In this document: one piece after another, positions 37,108 through 45,041 of the stretch
Layout: every line of letters starts with the position of its first letter
Numbering within the stretch: the first letter of the stretch is position 1
Source: Tychonema sp. LEGE 06208
GTDB lineage: Bacteria; Cyanobacteriota; Cyanobacteriia; Cyanobacteriales; Microcoleaceae
Direction: 5' to 3'
Assembly: GCF_015207505.1 (NCBI RefSeq)
Contig: NZ_JADEWT010000008.1
Location: 1 to 64,000 of the forward strand
DNA: 64,000 bases
Notes under the pieces: generated by a model
The model's input: only the letters and a program-made list of their open reading frames with translations
The model's database searches: none
What the model was told of the DNA's origin: nothing
Program-made: the position numbers and the translations under genes

Positions 37108-37572
37108 ATGATGACATCTGAAACAAATAGCGAAGATTGGCAGCAATCCTTTATTGCAACTAATCTGCTGGTGTTAGGCTATAACGCTTGGGTTGGCTAT
37201 CTGAATGGTGAACGAGGCGCAGTAATTTGTAGTCTTAATAACCCATTGATGGGAGTTACTGGTGAAACATTCCAATCGCATTTTGTTCCCCGCAGTCGTT
37301 TGGCTCCCTTTCTCAATGCTTGGTTATTGGCTCCCGACACCGCTATCCTGCAAAATCACCACATGAACGGTCATATTTTGCAAGCTGCAGATACCTATAA
37401 CCCTAGTAAAGACATCATTCTGCTGCTGGAATCCGGTCGGGAAGTCACGTTCTTTTATCTGCGAAATCTACCGATTTCGCCCTCGCAATGTTACGAGCAA
37501 ATCTGCAAAGAATGGGAAGAATTCCAACCTCAGTTCACCCGTTTGAACGAAGAAAATCTACGATGCAATTGA
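37108..37572 (+). CDS. Unknown protein, paralogue B of the metE-linked pair
   Basis: A 154-residue homologue of the preceding gene. Shared landmarks are WQQSFIATNLLVLGYNAWVGY, YNPSKDIILLLESGREV and SQCYEQICKEWEEFQP. The pair looks like a local duplication that has diverged greatly. The gap of 79 bases allows read-through from metE. Function is unknown; no family name comes to mind. Confidence 0.7.
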   Translation: MMTSETNSEDWQQSFIATNLLVLGYNAWVGYLNGERGAVICSLNNPLMGVTGETFQSHFVPRSRLAPFLNAWLLAPDTAILQNHHMNGHILQAADTYNPSKDIILLLESGREVTFFYLRNLPISPSQCYEQICKEWEEFQPQFTRLNEENLRCN

Positions 37573-37757
37573 TACTACACAAAGTTGGGATGGAACCAGT
37601 TGCCGAACGCAAGTTAGAGGGTTTTTTAGTGTTGGGGTTTCGGTTTGCGATCGGTTTGGCTAGCGGTGCATTGTTTGTCCGAATAGCAATAGTGCGATCG
37701 CAAATAGCAAAGCTGCATCTTCCTGAACAGGATTCTCTCTCTGAACGATCTGACTAA
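37563..37757 (+). CDS. Small single-span membrane protein
   Basis: A possible 64-residue protein starting at an ATG that overlaps the end of the preceding gene by ten bases. One hydrophobic segment (FLVLGFRFAIGLASGALFVRIAIV, about residues 21-44) follows a charged N-terminus. The overlap suggests translational coupling to the unknown pair downstream of metE. It is short and has no recognised family, so it may be spurious. Confidence 0.4.
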   Translation: MQLILHKVGMEPVAERKLEGFLVLGFRFAIGLASGALFVRIAIVRSQIAKLHLPEQDSLSERSD

Positions 37758-38114
37758 TTCAGGACTGACGCATCAAGACCAAAGAAACCGGGTTTTTGAG
37801 CTAATCTGTTGCGCTATTGTCACAGCGGAAAATACTGTCGCTTTTGATTTTTTTGCTACTAATTTAGTACCGCAAAACACTAACAACAGCATCGCAGAAA
37901 CCGGGTTTCTTGGATGTGCGCGGGGTGTCAGAAACCCGGTTTATTCCTCAATTTTGGTGGGGATGCGTAAATTATCGCAGAAACCGGGTTTCTTGGATGT
38001 GCGCGGGTGTCAGAAACCCGATTTCTGGCGATCGATGCGTCCAGGACTATATCGATCGCCCTACTGGTACAATAGAATGTACAAGATCAGCAAATTCAAC
38101 CGCTACTCGAAATC
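37758..38114. other. Intergenic region filled with hairpin repeats
   Basis: 357 bases without a gene. They contain one single arm (GAAACCGGGTTTTT near 37785) and two near-identical hairpin copies (37893-37942 and 37976-38028). The remaining 80 bases should carry the sufE promoter. Confidence 0.6.
37893..38028. repeat. Two direct copies of the GAAACCGGGTTTC hairpin
   Basis: Copy 1 (37893-37942) and copy 2 (37976-38028) both read CGCAGAAACCGGGTTTCTTGG, then ATGTGCGCGG and GTGTCAGAAACCC. Each contains the palindrome GAAACCGGGTTTC followed by GAAACCC. Their similarity shows recent local duplication of the dispersed element. Confidence 0.85.
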
Positions 38115-38561
38115 ATGTCCGCAAATACCGCGCTACCCGCAGCCCTAGCTAAAATCGTCCAGCGCTTCCAGCGACACTCCGATCCGAAACAGCGCTACGA
38201 ACAACTGCTGTGGTATGCAAAGCGACTCCCAGCATTTACCGAAAGCGATAAACTCCCAGAAAACAAAGTTTCTGGTTGCGTATCGCAAGTTTATATTACC
38301 GCAAATTTGACCGACGGAAAAGTTTTGTATCAAGGCGATTCTGACGCTCAGTTAGTCAAAGGATTAGTTGGCTTGCTTGTGGAAGGCTTGAGCGGATTAA
38401 CGCCTGCTGAAATAGTTAGCATTACCCCAGATTTTATTCAAGATACGGGATTGAATGTGAGCCTGACACCTTCCCGCGCTAACGGATTTTATAACATCTT
38501 TCAAATGATGAAAAATAAAGCAGTGGCTTGCGAATTGAGCGCGCAAGCAGAAGCAAACTAA
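38115..38561 (+). CDS. sufE: SufE family cysteine desulfuration protein
   Basis: A 148-residue SufE. It accepts persulfide sulfur from the cysteine desulfurase SufS and passes it to the SufBCD scaffold for iron-sulfur cluster assembly. The acceptor cysteine is C55 in KVSGCVSQVY, preceded by the typical RYEQLLWYAKRLP helix and followed by TPSRANGFYNIFQMM near the C-terminus. The length is standard. The hydrolase gene starts 15 bases later, so the two are probably co-transcribed. No other suf gene is present. Confidence 0.95.
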   Translation: MSANTALPAALAKIVQRFQRHSDPKQRYEQLLWYAKRLPAFTESDKLPENKVSGCVSQVYITANLTDGKVLYQGDSDAQLVKGLVGLLVEGLSGLTPAEIVSITPDFIQDTGLNVSLTPSRANGFYNIFQMMKNKAVACELSAQAEAN

Positions 38562-38575
38562 CCGGAAAAACAGCC

Positions 38576-39481
38576 ATGATTCAGACTGCCGATTTAACCA
38601 AATCTAATTCTAGCAACTATCCCGCGACAGTTCAGAAATATCTCTGGAACTGGAAAGAAACACAGATTGAAGTTATTTACGAAACCAGGGGAGAAGGAAA
38701 ACCCGTATTGTTACTGCCGGCTTTCAGTACGGTTTCAACGCGGGAAGAAATGCGTCCTTTAGCAGAGTTGTTAGCTCCAAATTTTCAAGTTTTGAGTGTA
38801 GATTGGCCTGGTTTCGGCGAATCTTCGCGCCCGCGCACCGACTACGAACCGCAATTATACCATCAGTTTTTGAAGGATTTTGTAGAGTCAGTTTTTAACA
38901 GTCCTGTGGCTGTAGTTGCGGCCGGTCACGCTGCGGGTTATGCGATGCAATTAGCGCAATCAAAGCCGAATGTTTGGTCAAAGATTGTGTTAGCTGCACC
39001 GACTTGGCGCGGGCCTTTGCCGACAATGAGCAAACAGCAAAGGGGTTGGCACGGAATGGTGAGAGAATTAGTACGATCGCCCTTAATCGGTCAATTCCTG
39101 TACAAACTGAACACTGCGCCGTCATTCCTGAGTTTGATGTACCGCCGCCACGTCTACGCCGATGCCGCCAAAGTCACAGCGGATTTCATTCAAAATAAGC
39201 GGAAAGTCACTCAACAAGCAGGCGCGAGATTTGGTTCGGCGGCTTTTGTCACCGGAGGTTTAGATCCGGCAAAAACGCGGGAAGAATTTGTCGCCAACTT
39301 CCAAGGATTAACAGTACCGGTGATGGTTGTAGTTGCGGAAAAAGCGCCGCCCAAATCAAAGGCGGAAATGGAAGTATTAGCTCAATTACCGGGAGTGGAA
39401 TCGCGAGTTATTCCGGGAACTTTGGGCCTGCACGAAGAGTTTGCAGAAGATTTGGCAAATGCGGTTAAGTCTTTTATTTAA
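38576..39481 (+). CDS. Alpha/beta hydrolase-fold protein without the nucleophile serine
   Basis: A 301-residue alpha/beta hydrolase-fold protein. The oxyanion region VLLLPAFSTVST, the strand-turn LSVDWPGFGESSRP and the C-terminal His in GTLGLHEEF are typical. The nucleophile elbow, however, reads AAGHAAGYA, so the usual G-x-S-x-G has Ala at residue 119. Unless another residue substitutes, ordinary esterase chemistry is excluded, and it may act as a binding protein or a non-hydrolytic enzyme. An upstream in-frame start at 38528 would overlap sufE; the ATG at 38576 is more likely. It follows sufE by 15 bases. Confidence 0.85.
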   Translation: MIQTADLTKSNSSNYPATVQKYLWNWKETQIEVIYETRGEGKPVLLLPAFSTVSTREEMRPLAELLAPNFQVLSVDWPGFGESSRPRTDYEPQLYHQFLKDFVESVFNSPVAVVAAGHAAGYAMQLAQSKPNVWSKIVLAAPTWRGPLPTMSKQQRGWHGMVRELVRSPLIGQFLYKLNTAPSFLSLMYRRHVYADAAKVTADFIQNKRKVTQQAGARFGSAAFVTGGLDPAKTREEFVANFQGLTVPVMVVVAEKAPPKSKAEMEVLAQLPGVESRVIPGTLGLHEEFAEDLANAVKSFI

Positions 39482-39540
39482 GAGGTAATGAACCGCAGAG
39501 GACGCTGAGGGCGCAGAGGAGAGAAGCAAAGAGGGGATGA

Positions 39541-40497
39541 ATGCAGGCTATTTTTTTTACGTTAGTTTTAATTTTTTGCTATTGGTTTTGTCTGCCAGTT
39601 TATGCTGTCGGACAGTTGCAGCCGATGGACTCACAAAAAAGTATCATTGAAGGTGCGATCGACTTTCACATCCATTCGTCTCCTGATGTGATTCCCCGCA
39701 GGTTGGATGATTTTGAGGTAGCTAAATTTGCCACCAGCGCGCACATGAAAGCAGTTGTCTTAAAAAATCACTATGGCAGCACCGCAGCACGGGCAGTTCT
39801 AGTCAATAAAATTGTACCGCAAATCGAAGTTTTCGGGGGAATTGTTCTCAATCATTCCGTAGGCGGGATTAATCCCCAAGCTGTAGAAGCAATGCACCGC
39901 ATCGGCGGCAAATACGGTAAAGTAGTGTGGCTGCCAACCGTTGATTCCAATCATCATTTAAAGGTTTTTCACAAATCGGGAATCGGGATTAAAGTAGCAG
40001 AAAACGGCAAACTTTTACCAGAAACAGCAGCGGTACTCAAGATAGTAGCTAGAGATAATTTAGTATTGGAAACCGGACACATTTCCTCAGCAGAAGTTAT
40101 GGCAGTTGTCCGGCAAGCCAGACTTCTCAACATTAAAAACATCCTGATTACCCACGCAATGGCAGATGTACCCGGTTTGTCCCTAGAAAATATGCAAACA
40201 GCAGCCCAGATGGGAGCGTTTCTAGAATTAGCATTTGTCAACGATTTGATGGGAGAAAATGCCGCCGATGACGGACATAAAAACTGGCATCACGTTTCCA
40301 TTAATCAGATGGTAACAGCCATTAAACTCATCGGAGCCGAGCATTTTGTTCTGAGCACAGATTTGGGAAGAAAACCCGATCCTTTACCTGCAGAAGGTTA
40401 CAAATTATTTGTAGAAAAGTTGATGGATGAAGGCATTTCTCAACCTGAAATTGATTTAATGATGAAAAAAAATCCCGCTCGCTTGTTAGGGATTTAG
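39541..40497 (+). CDS. DUF6282 family metal-dependent hydrolase with signal peptide
   Basis: A 318-residue protein of the amidohydrolase-like DUF6282 family. The N-terminal 22 residues (MQAIFFTLVLIFCYWFCLPV and on, ending in VYA) look like a signal peptide, so export to the periplasm is likely. The mature part has the metal-binding set: HxH in GAIDFHIHSSPD, His in LKNHYGS, LETGHISS and ILITHAMAD, and Asp in VLSTDLGRKPDP. This is the pattern of a TIM-barrel metallohydrolase. Most family members that I know of have no signal peptide, which is worth noting. Substrate unknown. Confidence 0.8.
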   Translation: MQAIFFTLVLIFCYWFCLPVYAVGQLQPMDSQKSIIEGAIDFHIHSSPDVIPRRLDDFEVAKFATSAHMKAVVLKNHYGSTAARAVLVNKIVPQIEVFGGIVLNHSVGGINPQAVEAMHRIGGKYGKVVWLPTVDSNHHLKVFHKSGIGIKVAENGKLLPETAAVLKIVARDNLVLETGHISSAEVMAVVRQARLLNIKNILITHAMADVPGLSLENMQTAAQMGAFLELAFVNDLMGENAADDGHKNWHHVSINQMVTAIKLIGAEHFVLSTDLGRKPDPLPAEGYKLFVEKLMDEGISQPEIDLMMKKNPARLLGI

Positions 40498-40498
40498 A

Positions 40499-40690
40499 AT
40501 TGTTAGCTGTTAGCTGTTGACTGTTAGCTGTTGACTGTTAGCTGTTAGCTGTTGACTGTTGACTAATGACTAAGGACTAAGGACTAAGGACTAAGGACTA
40601 AGGACTAATGACTACCGCCAACTGCCAACTACCAACTACCAACTACCAACTACCAACTGCCAACTGCCAACTGCCAACTGACTAATGACT
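40499..40690. repeat. Heptanucleotide repeat arrays
   Basis: Three successive tandem heptamer arrays: TGTTAGC/TGTTGAC, then GACTAAG/GACTAAT, then CCAACTA/CCAACTG. They fill the space between two convergent genes. This is the classic short tandemly repeated sequence of filamentous cyanobacteria. Confidence 0.9.
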
Positions 40691-40694
40691 TTTT

Positions 40695-43424
40695 CTATTC
40701 TTGATTATTTTTACCGCGCACGTATCCGTTATCTGCAATCCGCCAAGCACCGCCAGCATTACCCGTTAAATCGCAATCATCTACTGTAGCAATGCCATCT
40801 CTGTAAACTACAATCGCCTCACCTTCATTGCTATTAATCCGACAGCGGCGCACGATCAATTTTCCTCCCAATCCGACACCGATTCCCAGACTGCCGTTAT
40901 TATAAATATTGCAATCTTCCACCGTTGCTTTCCCATTATCCGAGATAAAAATCCCGTTCCATATTGCATCGTGAATTTGACAGCGGCGGATTACCGAACT
41001 CGCCTCGGAGCCACAAATTACCACCACAGAATAGTTGGCAGAAGTGATATCGCTGTCTTCTAAAATTAACTCGCCTCTACGAATATCTACAGCATAATAT
41101 TTCCCCGTGGCTATCAGCGTCAAACCTCGGACTAAAGCGCTATCGGTTTGCATTTGAATGCAGTTTGAGTCGGTGCTTTCCACAGTGACGCTACCCGCTT
41201 CTGTGCTGCCGATAATTTCCACAGATTTGTCGATGATTAAACTTTCTCGATACAAACCGGGCTGTACATAAATGTGCGTACCCGAAGCCGCATTTTTTAC
41301 GGCTTCGCTAATAGTAGTATAATCGCCTTGACCTTCTTGGCAAACGATAAGGCCTTGACTTTTATCAACTATTGGTTGTGAGGTGGATTTTTCAATTTTG
41401 TCTGCTAATTCAGCCTTGGGAATTTCTCGATCGCCCTTTTCGACAATTGGCGATTGTAACTCCAAGCTTTCTTGATTGACTGTTCCTAACTGAGGTTCTA
41501 ACTCAGATTCTTGACGTTGCAATTGAGCTTGATTCTCGTTGGCTGTCTCGATTTGACTTTGAAGTTCTGAGAGTTGAGCATCAAGTTGCGATCGTTCTCT
41601 GTTAGCAGTGTCTAACTGAGATTCCAATCGTGAGCGAATTTGAGTCACACTTTCTAACTGACTTTCTAACTCGGATATTTGAGATTGTAGTTGATTTTGA
41701 TTTTGGTTTGCTGTGTCAATTTGAGTTTGAAATTCCAACTGTTGAGCTGCCATCTGAGATGCCAATTCTGAGCGAATTTGACTTACGCTTTCTAACTGAC
41801 TTTCCAACTCAGATATTTGAGACTGTAGTTGATTTTGGTTTTGGTTGGTCGTGTCAATTTGAGTTTGAAATTCCAACTGTTGAGCCGCCAGCTGTGATTC
41901 CAATGCTGAGCGAATTTGACTTACGCTTTCTAACTGAGTTTCTAACTTGGATATCTGAGATTGCTGTTGATTTTCGTTTTGGTTAGCTTGCTCGACTTGA
42001 GTTTGGAATTCCGACTGTTGAGCTGCCAGATTTGATTCCAATTCTGAGCGAATTTGAGTTACACTTTCTAACTGACTTTTTAACTCGGATATTTGAAATT
42101 GCAGTTGATTTTGATTTTTGTTGGCTGTGTCAATTTTAGTTCGGAATTCCGACTGTTGAGCCGCCAGCTGTGATTCCAATTCTGAGCGAATTTGAGTCAC
42201 GCTTTCTAACTGAGTTTCTAACTTAGATATCTGAGATTGTTGGTGATTTTGATTGTGGTTGGCTTGCTCGACTTGAGTTTGGAACTCCGAGAGTTGAGCC
42301 GCAAGTTGTGATTCTAATTCTGAGCGAATTTGATGCGCGCTTTCTAACTGGGTTTCTAACTCGGATATTTGAGATTGTAGTTGATTTTGATTTTGGTTTG
42401 CTTGCTCGATTTGACTTTGGAATTCCGAGAGTTGAGCCGCAAGCTGCGATTGCTCAGTGTTAGCAGTTTCTAATTGAGCTTGCAGTTCCGATAATTGAGA
42501 TATAAGTTGGGAGTTATCTCCCTCGCTGGGATTTACTTGAGCCTGCAATTCTGACAACTGCAAAAGCAGTTGTTCTCGCTCTCCAATAACTGTCTGTGAT
42601 TGATTTTGCAGCTCAGACAATTGAGAGTTTAACTGCATTTTATCTCGATTGGCAGCTTCTAACTGTGTTTCCAACTCTAATAATTCAGATAGAGTTTGTT
42701 CTGCTTGTTGGCGGGCGGTTTCCAATTGAGAATTGAGTATTTCCTGTTCTTGTTCTGCACTTTCCAATTGAGCTTGCAAATTCGACAGTTGAGAATGCAG
42801 TTGCTCCCGCTCTTGAATTGAGCGCTCGAACTTAATTTGAATTTCCGACAACTGGTACTGTAGCTGCAATTTGCCTTGACTGGCTGTTTCCAACTGACTG
42901 TCAAATTCCGACAGCCGATCGCGAAATAGAGCGATCTCTGCATCCAGCGCCTCTCGCTCTGTTTGCATTTCCAGGATTTGAGCTACAAGTTGCGATCGCT
43001 CCAGAGTCGCAACTTCTAGCCGATTTTGAAGTTCCGCCAATTCCGGTAACTGCGACTGAGCTTGCCCTGCGCTTTCTAACTGAAACTGCAAATCAGCAAT
43101 CAAAGCATCAACTTGCGATCGCTCTTCAGCAATTTGGGCCATAAACCCTTCCAATTCCGACACCTGATTATTTAATAAATCCTGCTCGCCAGTCACACTT
43201 GCCAAGCGATTTTGCAACTGAGACAATTCAGAATTAAGCTGATTTTCCATCTCAGTCTTTTGGCGCAATTCCGAAGTTCTGGCATCCAACTGCGACGCTA
43301 ACTTCGATATAGCCTCCTGCGAGCCGTGCATCCGCACCAAATTTCGTGAATTTCGCTTATTCAAAATTAGCCAGCAGACTAATGCACCGCCTCCAAATCC
43401 TATTAATAAAAGTAATGCTTCCAT
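40695..43424 (-). CDS. Membrane-anchored coiled-coil protein with C-terminal beta-helix
   Basis: A 909-residue protein. Residues 2-22 form one hydrophobic segment (ALLLLIGFGGGALVCWLIL) followed by basic residues, so it is a signal anchor. Residues 35 to about 645 are a very long coiled coil made of Gln/Glu/Leu/Ser heptads, with about six copies of a 46-47-residue module (ISELESQLESVTQIRSELES-type) in its second half. Residues about 685-905 form a right-handed parallel beta-helix of the pectate-lyase type (IVCQEGQGDYTTISEAVKNA, VQPGLYRESLIIDKSVEIIG, and repeated VEDCNIYNN/VRRCRINSN turns). It could span the cell envelope or act as a ruler. Partner and ligand are unknown. Confidence 0.85.
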   Translation of the reverse strand: MEALLLLIGFGGGALVCWLILNKRNSRNLVRMHGSQEAISKLASQLDARTSELRQKTEMENQLNSELSQLQNRLASVTGEQDLLNNQVSELEGFMAQIAEERSQVDALIADLQFQLESAGQAQSQLPELAELQNRLEVATLERSQLVAQILEMQTEREALDAEIALFRDRLSEFDSQLETASQGKLQLQYQLSEIQIKFERSIQEREQLHSQLSNLQAQLESAEQEQEILNSQLETARQQAEQTLSELLELETQLEAANRDKMQLNSQLSELQNQSQTVIGEREQLLLQLSELQAQVNPSEGDNSQLISQLSELQAQLETANTEQSQLAAQLSEFQSQIEQANQNQNQLQSQISELETQLESAHQIRSELESQLAAQLSEFQTQVEQANHNQNHQQSQISKLETQLESVTQIRSELESQLAAQQSEFRTKIDTANKNQNQLQFQISELKSQLESVTQIRSELESNLAAQQSEFQTQVEQANQNENQQQSQISKLETQLESVSQIRSALESQLAAQQLEFQTQIDTTNQNQNQLQSQISELESQLESVSQIRSELASQMAAQQLEFQTQIDTANQNQNQLQSQISELESQLESVTQIRSRLESQLDTANRERSQLDAQLSELQSQIETANENQAQLQRQESELEPQLGTVNQESLELQSPIVEKGDREIPKAELADKIEKSTSQPIVDKSQGLIVCQEGQGDYTTISEAVKNAASGTHIYVQPGLYRESLIIDKSVEIIGSTEAGSVTVESTDSNCIQMQTDSALVRGLTLIATGKYYAVDIRRGELILEDSDITSANYSVVVICGSEASSVIRRCQIHDAIWNGIFISDNGKATVEDCNIYNNGSLGIGVGLGGKLIVRRCRINSNEGEAIVVYRDGIATVDDCDLTGNAGGAWRIADNGYVRGKNNQE
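41630..42470 (-). repeat. Intragenic tandem repeats of about 140 bp
   Basis: Within the coiled-coil gene, the segment containing GAGCGAATTTGA and TTTCTAACTGA recurs about every 138-141 bases for six or so copies. The period is a multiple of three, so gain or loss of a unit keeps the frame and changes rod length by about 47 residues. Confidence 0.85.
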
Positions 43425-43843
43425 TTGGTTTATCTAATCTATATAAATTGAATTGCCCTGATGCTTGCCCAAAAAATGGACATCCACAAATCCTGTTCTT
43501 GCTCAAAGCTATCACAACTTGCGCGCATTTTTTTTTACTTGGCTCGGCAATTTATATTTATTTACATAAATTCAACAGGTAAGATGTCTGTTGCATTGGT
43601 GTCCAGTCAACCCTAAAAACCTTTGTATTTCTCGTTGATACGCGCGTCTCGCTCCCCCTTCCATACCCCCATACTCCCCCGGATAGTCTGGGAGTAGGGG
43701 TTGACTTTGATATTTTCCGCTCCCCTTTTCGATGCGGGGTCACCGGGGGAGCGAAGGCATAATCCTCCAACAGTAGATTGGCAATAAATTTGAATGCAAC
43801 GGCGTACAATGCACGCCCTACAAGATGTTTTGTCAAAGTTCAA
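43425..43843. other. Intergenic region without a gene
   Basis: 419 bases between two minus-strand genes. A GC-rich stretch around 43650-43760 (TCCCCCGGATAGTCTGGGAG, GGGGTCACCGGGGGAG) has local inverted repeats of the kind found in dispersed elements. Frames that cross it have no protein character. Confidence 0.5.
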
Positions 43844-45019
43844 TTAGCGAAGTAAATCCACAATATGAGGAATAATCGCGATATGTTGAGTCAACAAATA
43901 ATCCAACCTATCCGCCAGCAAACTAAAAATTAAATCGTTATAACTCATCCCGTATTCCGCCAAGCCCAAAGTAACCAAACTTGTCACATTTTCGTCTGGA
44001 TGTTTTAGATCCGGTTTCGGATTTGCTTCCAAAACATAAAGTGAACCCTCAGCATCACTCCTGACATCAATCCGCACCAAACTGTTCAAACTAAACTCCC
44101 AATATATTTTGCAAGCTAACTCAATTAACCTTTGTTTTAGTTCTGGTTCTTCCTCCCCCATCAACCGCCCGCGATCGGCCGTAATCGCCTTTTGATCCAT
44201 AGAAGTAAAGATGCGTTCCTCCGGTTCAAAAACTCGTTCTACCGTGGAAAAGGCAAAGGGTTTTGGATTTTTGGTAAAACAGCCTTTAGCATGAGTTACA
44301 TAACCACAAACCGCTACACAAAATTCTCTTCCTGGCAAATACTTTTCAATTAAAGCCGTATTATGAGTTTCTCGGTGAACTTCTGAAACCGCCTGAGATA
44401 AACCCTCAATTTTGTCAATCAAATGAACCTGCAGCGAAGCGCGGCCGGATACTGGTTTGACAATAAAAGGCCCTCGATAATCACCGAAGACTATGGCAAA
44501 ACGCTCGTGGAAATTAGGCTGAAAAATTCCTTGGGAAGGATGCCAAGTCATAAACGGAGCGGTTTTTATTCCGACTGATTGCAGTTCCCGTTTAAAAGCG
44601 TGTTTGTTGTCTAAAGTAGAACTGTTTAAAGGATTGTGACCGACATAGGGCATTCCCAACATTTCTAACAAGGCGGGAGTGTGACAAACAGGATTGTAGC
44701 CCTGCACTCCGCCCGTATTTAGCCAGACTAAATGGATTTTTTGTTCTTTTAGTTGTGCGGGTAAGTTCATGTCATCAGGGATGACACAGACGTGCTGAAA
44801 GCCGATTTCGGTTAATGCTCGGGCAATCTCGCGGGCGACGATTTCGTAGCTTTTCCAAGAACGGGGATTGTGCGTTTTGTAAATTACGGCTCCCTGGCGA
44901 TCGCAGTTGCCACCAAACACCACAGCAATCCGCAGTTTGGCAAACAGCTTTTCTAAGTATTGAGGGAGCAAACTCAATTCGTAATGCCAGGAATTTATAC
45001 CGGTTGATGTTGCTACCAT
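43844..45019 (-). CDS. ATP-grasp ligase related to D-alanine-D-alanine ligase
   Basis: A 391-residue ATP-grasp enzyme. The N-terminal Rossmann-like part opens with LRIAVVFGGNCDRQGAV. The middle contains GMPYVGHNPLNSSTLDNKHA, then GPFIVKPVSGRASLQVHL and the C-terminal ATP/Mg site SLNSLVRIDVRSD and YVLEANPKPDL. It resembles Ddl in layout, but the catalytic loops differ from true cell-wall Ddl and it probably joins other amino acids or peptides. It starts 22 bases after an EamA exporter on the same strand, so both are likely co-expressed: a ligase that makes a small molecule and a carrier that moves it is a reasonable inference. Confidence 0.8.
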   Translation of the reverse strand: MVATSTGINSWHYELSLLPQYLEKLFAKLRIAVVFGGNCDRQGAVIYKTHNPRSWKSYEIVAREIARALTEIGFQHVCVIPDDMNLPAQLKEQKIHLVWLNTGGVQGYNPVCHTPALLEMLGMPYVGHNPLNSSTLDNKHAFKRELQSVGIKTAPFMTWHPSQGIFQPNFHERFAIVFGDYRGPFIVKPVSGRASLQVHLIDKIEGLSQAVSEVHRETHNTALIEKYLPGREFCVAVCGYVTHAKGCFTKNPKPFAFSTVERVFEPEERIFTSMDQKAITADRGRLMGEEEPELKQRLIELACKIYWEFSLNSLVRIDVRSDAEGSLYVLEANPKPDLKHPDENVTSLVTLGLAEYGMSYNDLIFSLLADRLDYLLTQHIAIIPHIVDLLR

Positions 45020-45041
45020 TTAATTTTTTTCCTTTTTTGTT

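Noticed and set aside
37910-38152. Short frames over the hairpin repeats before sufE.
   Set aside because: They consist of translated repeat units and overlap the sufE start.
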